Position numbers and translations under genes: made by a program | DNA from: an uncultured Acidobacteriota bacterium | Lineage (GTDB): Bacteria > Acidobacteriota > Blastocatellia > Pyrinomonadales > Pyrinomonadaceae | NCBI GenBank assembly: GCA_937873515.1 | Contig: CALMYB010000003.1 | Location: 1-64,000, forward strand | DNA length: 64,000 bases | Reading direction: 5' to 3' | Part shown: positions 63,243-64,000 of the stretch, piece by piece | Numbering within the stretch: position 1 is the stretch's first letter | How the letters are laid out: every line of letters begins with the position of its first letter | Notes under the pieces: generated by a model | Databases searched by the model: none | Told to the model about the DNA's origin: nothing | What the model saw: only the letters and a program-made list of their open reading frames with translations

Positions 63243-63786
63243 GACCACTACACTTAGCCCAGCAATTTTCCTTGACCGAGACGGCACTTTGATCGAAGAG
63301 GTAAACTTCCTTTCGCGGGTTGAGGACCTCCGTATCTTCCCTTTCACTAGGCAGGCCCTCGAGGAGCTCAATGCGGCCGGTTTTCGCCTCTTTATCGTAA
63401 CGAACCAGTCCGGGATCGGCCGCGGGCATTTTACCGAGGACGATATGCACAATATCCACGAAGCACTCAGGAAGGCGTTCGGCGGGCTGATCACCGGCTT
63501 TTACTATTGCCCGCATTTGCCGACCGCGGGATGCGATTGCAGAAAGCCGAACACCGAATTGATCGAGCGCGCTGCAAGCCAGCACGATATCGATCTTTCG
63601 CGCTCGTGGTTCATCGGAGATAAAGATCTAGATATTCAAACCGGGGTCAACGCCGGCATAAGAACTTGCCTGGTCTTAACAGGTTACGGAATGGAGCATA
63701 AACAGACACTTGGAACTATGCCAACATTGATCGCGGACAACATTGGCGAGGCCGCCCGCGAGATCATCACATTTTTGGAGGACTAA
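63235..63786 (+). CDS. gmhB: D-glycero-D-manno-heptose 1,7-bisphosphate 7-phosphatase
   Basis: 183 residues, HAD superfamily. FLDRDGTLIEEVNFLSRVED carries the catalytic Asp pair; VTNQSGIGRGHF and GDKDLDIQTGVNAG close the HAD motifs; the zinc loop CPHLPTAGCDCRKP identifies the GmhB type. It prepares ADP-heptose for the transferase encoded just upstream, with which it overlaps by 8 bp. Confidence 0.94.
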   Translation: MTETTTLSPAIFLDRDGTLIEEVNFLSRVEDLRIFPFTRQALEELNAAGFRLFIVTNQSGIGRGHFTEDDMHNIHEALRKAFGGLITGFYYCPHLPTAGCDCRKPNTELIERAASQHDIDLSRSWFIGDKDLDIQTGVNAGIRTCLVLTGYGMEHKQTLGTMPTLIADNIGEAAREIITFLED

Positions 63787-64000
63787 ACTCGGCCGAAATC
63801 GTCCTCAAGCCGCTCAATGTCGTCTTCGCCAAAGTAGGTACCGGTCTGCACTTCGATGAAGACCAAGGTCTCGGCGTCCGGGTTTTCGACGCGGTGGGCC
63901 GTGCCTGCAGGAATATCGACGGCGTTTTGTGCGTTGACAAGGCTTTCCTGCCCGTTTAGTGTTACTTTAGCCGTCCCGGCAATAACGAACCAATGCTCGC
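63783..64000 (-). CDS. cupin domain of a mannose-6-phosphate isomerase type II-like protein, truncated by the window edge
   Basis: The 3' end of a gene, 72 complete codons. The visible part reads EHWFVIAGTAKVTLNGQES, IPAGTAHRVENPDAE, LVFIEVQTGTYFGEDD, then RLEDDFGRV and a stop: a cupin with the usual His/Glu metal motifs, as in the C-terminal half of ManC-type mannose-1-phosphate guanylyltransferase/phosphomannose isomerase. The N-terminal domain lies outside, so which enzyme it is cannot be settled. Its end overlaps gmhB by 4 bp. Confidence 0.75.
   Translation of the reverse strand, partial: EHWFVIAGTAKVTLNGQESLVNAQNAVDIPAGTAHRVENPDAETLVFIEVQTGTYFGEDDIERLEDDFGRV

Overview
The window is gene-dense, moderately GC-rich bacterial chromosome from a Gram-negative cell. 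It encodes TonB-dependent uptake, heptose/LPS genes, many lipoproteins and a class A penicillin-binding protein. An Oar-like TonB receptor with an N-terminal carboxypeptidase-regulatory domain, a VWA protein of the acidobacterial type, FG-GAP secreted proteins and small repeat lipoproteins together suggest Acidobacteriota, probably class Blastocatellia. That placement is inferred from gene content; no rRNA or tRNA gene was found.

Layout. 0.2-11 kb: class 3 lipase-like protein, class III aminotransferase, thioredoxin-domain YyaL-like protein, two low-complexity Asn/Ala lipoproteins, beta-CASP metallo-hydrolase, TonB C-terminal protein and two MacB/FtsX permeases without an ATPase. 11-13.7 kb: sucD, a repeat-filled intergenic stretch, then an ArsR-SRPBCC pair. 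13.8-22 kb (minus): yceD-rpmF-fabH-fabD-acpP-fabF-etfB, then an FG-GAP protein and etfA. 22-30 kb: pyrD, pyrR-pyrB and pyrC, interrupted by a large TonB-dependent receptor on the other strand. 30.1-33.3 kb: an accessory island with a RepA-like ATPase fused to a helix-turn-helix, an orphan small protein, a BRO-type antirepressor, and two broken 5' ends of what looks like a DUF262 gene. 33.4-42 kb: TerC, a secreted protein, an RluA pseudouridine synthase, an NtrC-like AAA+ regulator followed directly by glnE, a VWA protein and a partner. 42.4-50.5 kb: histone H1-like basic protein, small zinc protein, M14 peptidase with a coupled SRPBCC gene, a 21-bp tandem repeat array, an SDR, and a minus-strand operon radical SAM-hicB-hicA-glycosyltransferase. 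51-64 kb: cysteine desulfurase, small GIIITD-repeat secreted protein, GGDEF/EAL protein, prolyl oligopeptidase, lipoprotein, PBP1A, a heptose/LPS cluster (epimerase, heptosyltransferase, gmhB) and a truncated cupin gene at the right edge.

How the genes work together. Core modules are fatty-acid synthesis linked to ribosomal protein L32 and electron-transfer flavoprotein, pyrimidine synthesis, control of glutamine synthetase, and envelope building. Accessory signals concentrate at 30.1-33.3 kb and in the intergenic repeats: hairpins shared between distant loci, 7-bp and 9-bp minisatellites, and a 21-bp array whose frame stays open as heptapeptides. The least explained items are that 21-bp array, the island with antirepressor and DUF262 remnants, the palindrome and octamer repeats beside the RepA-like gene, and the NtrC-like protein lacking GAFTGA.
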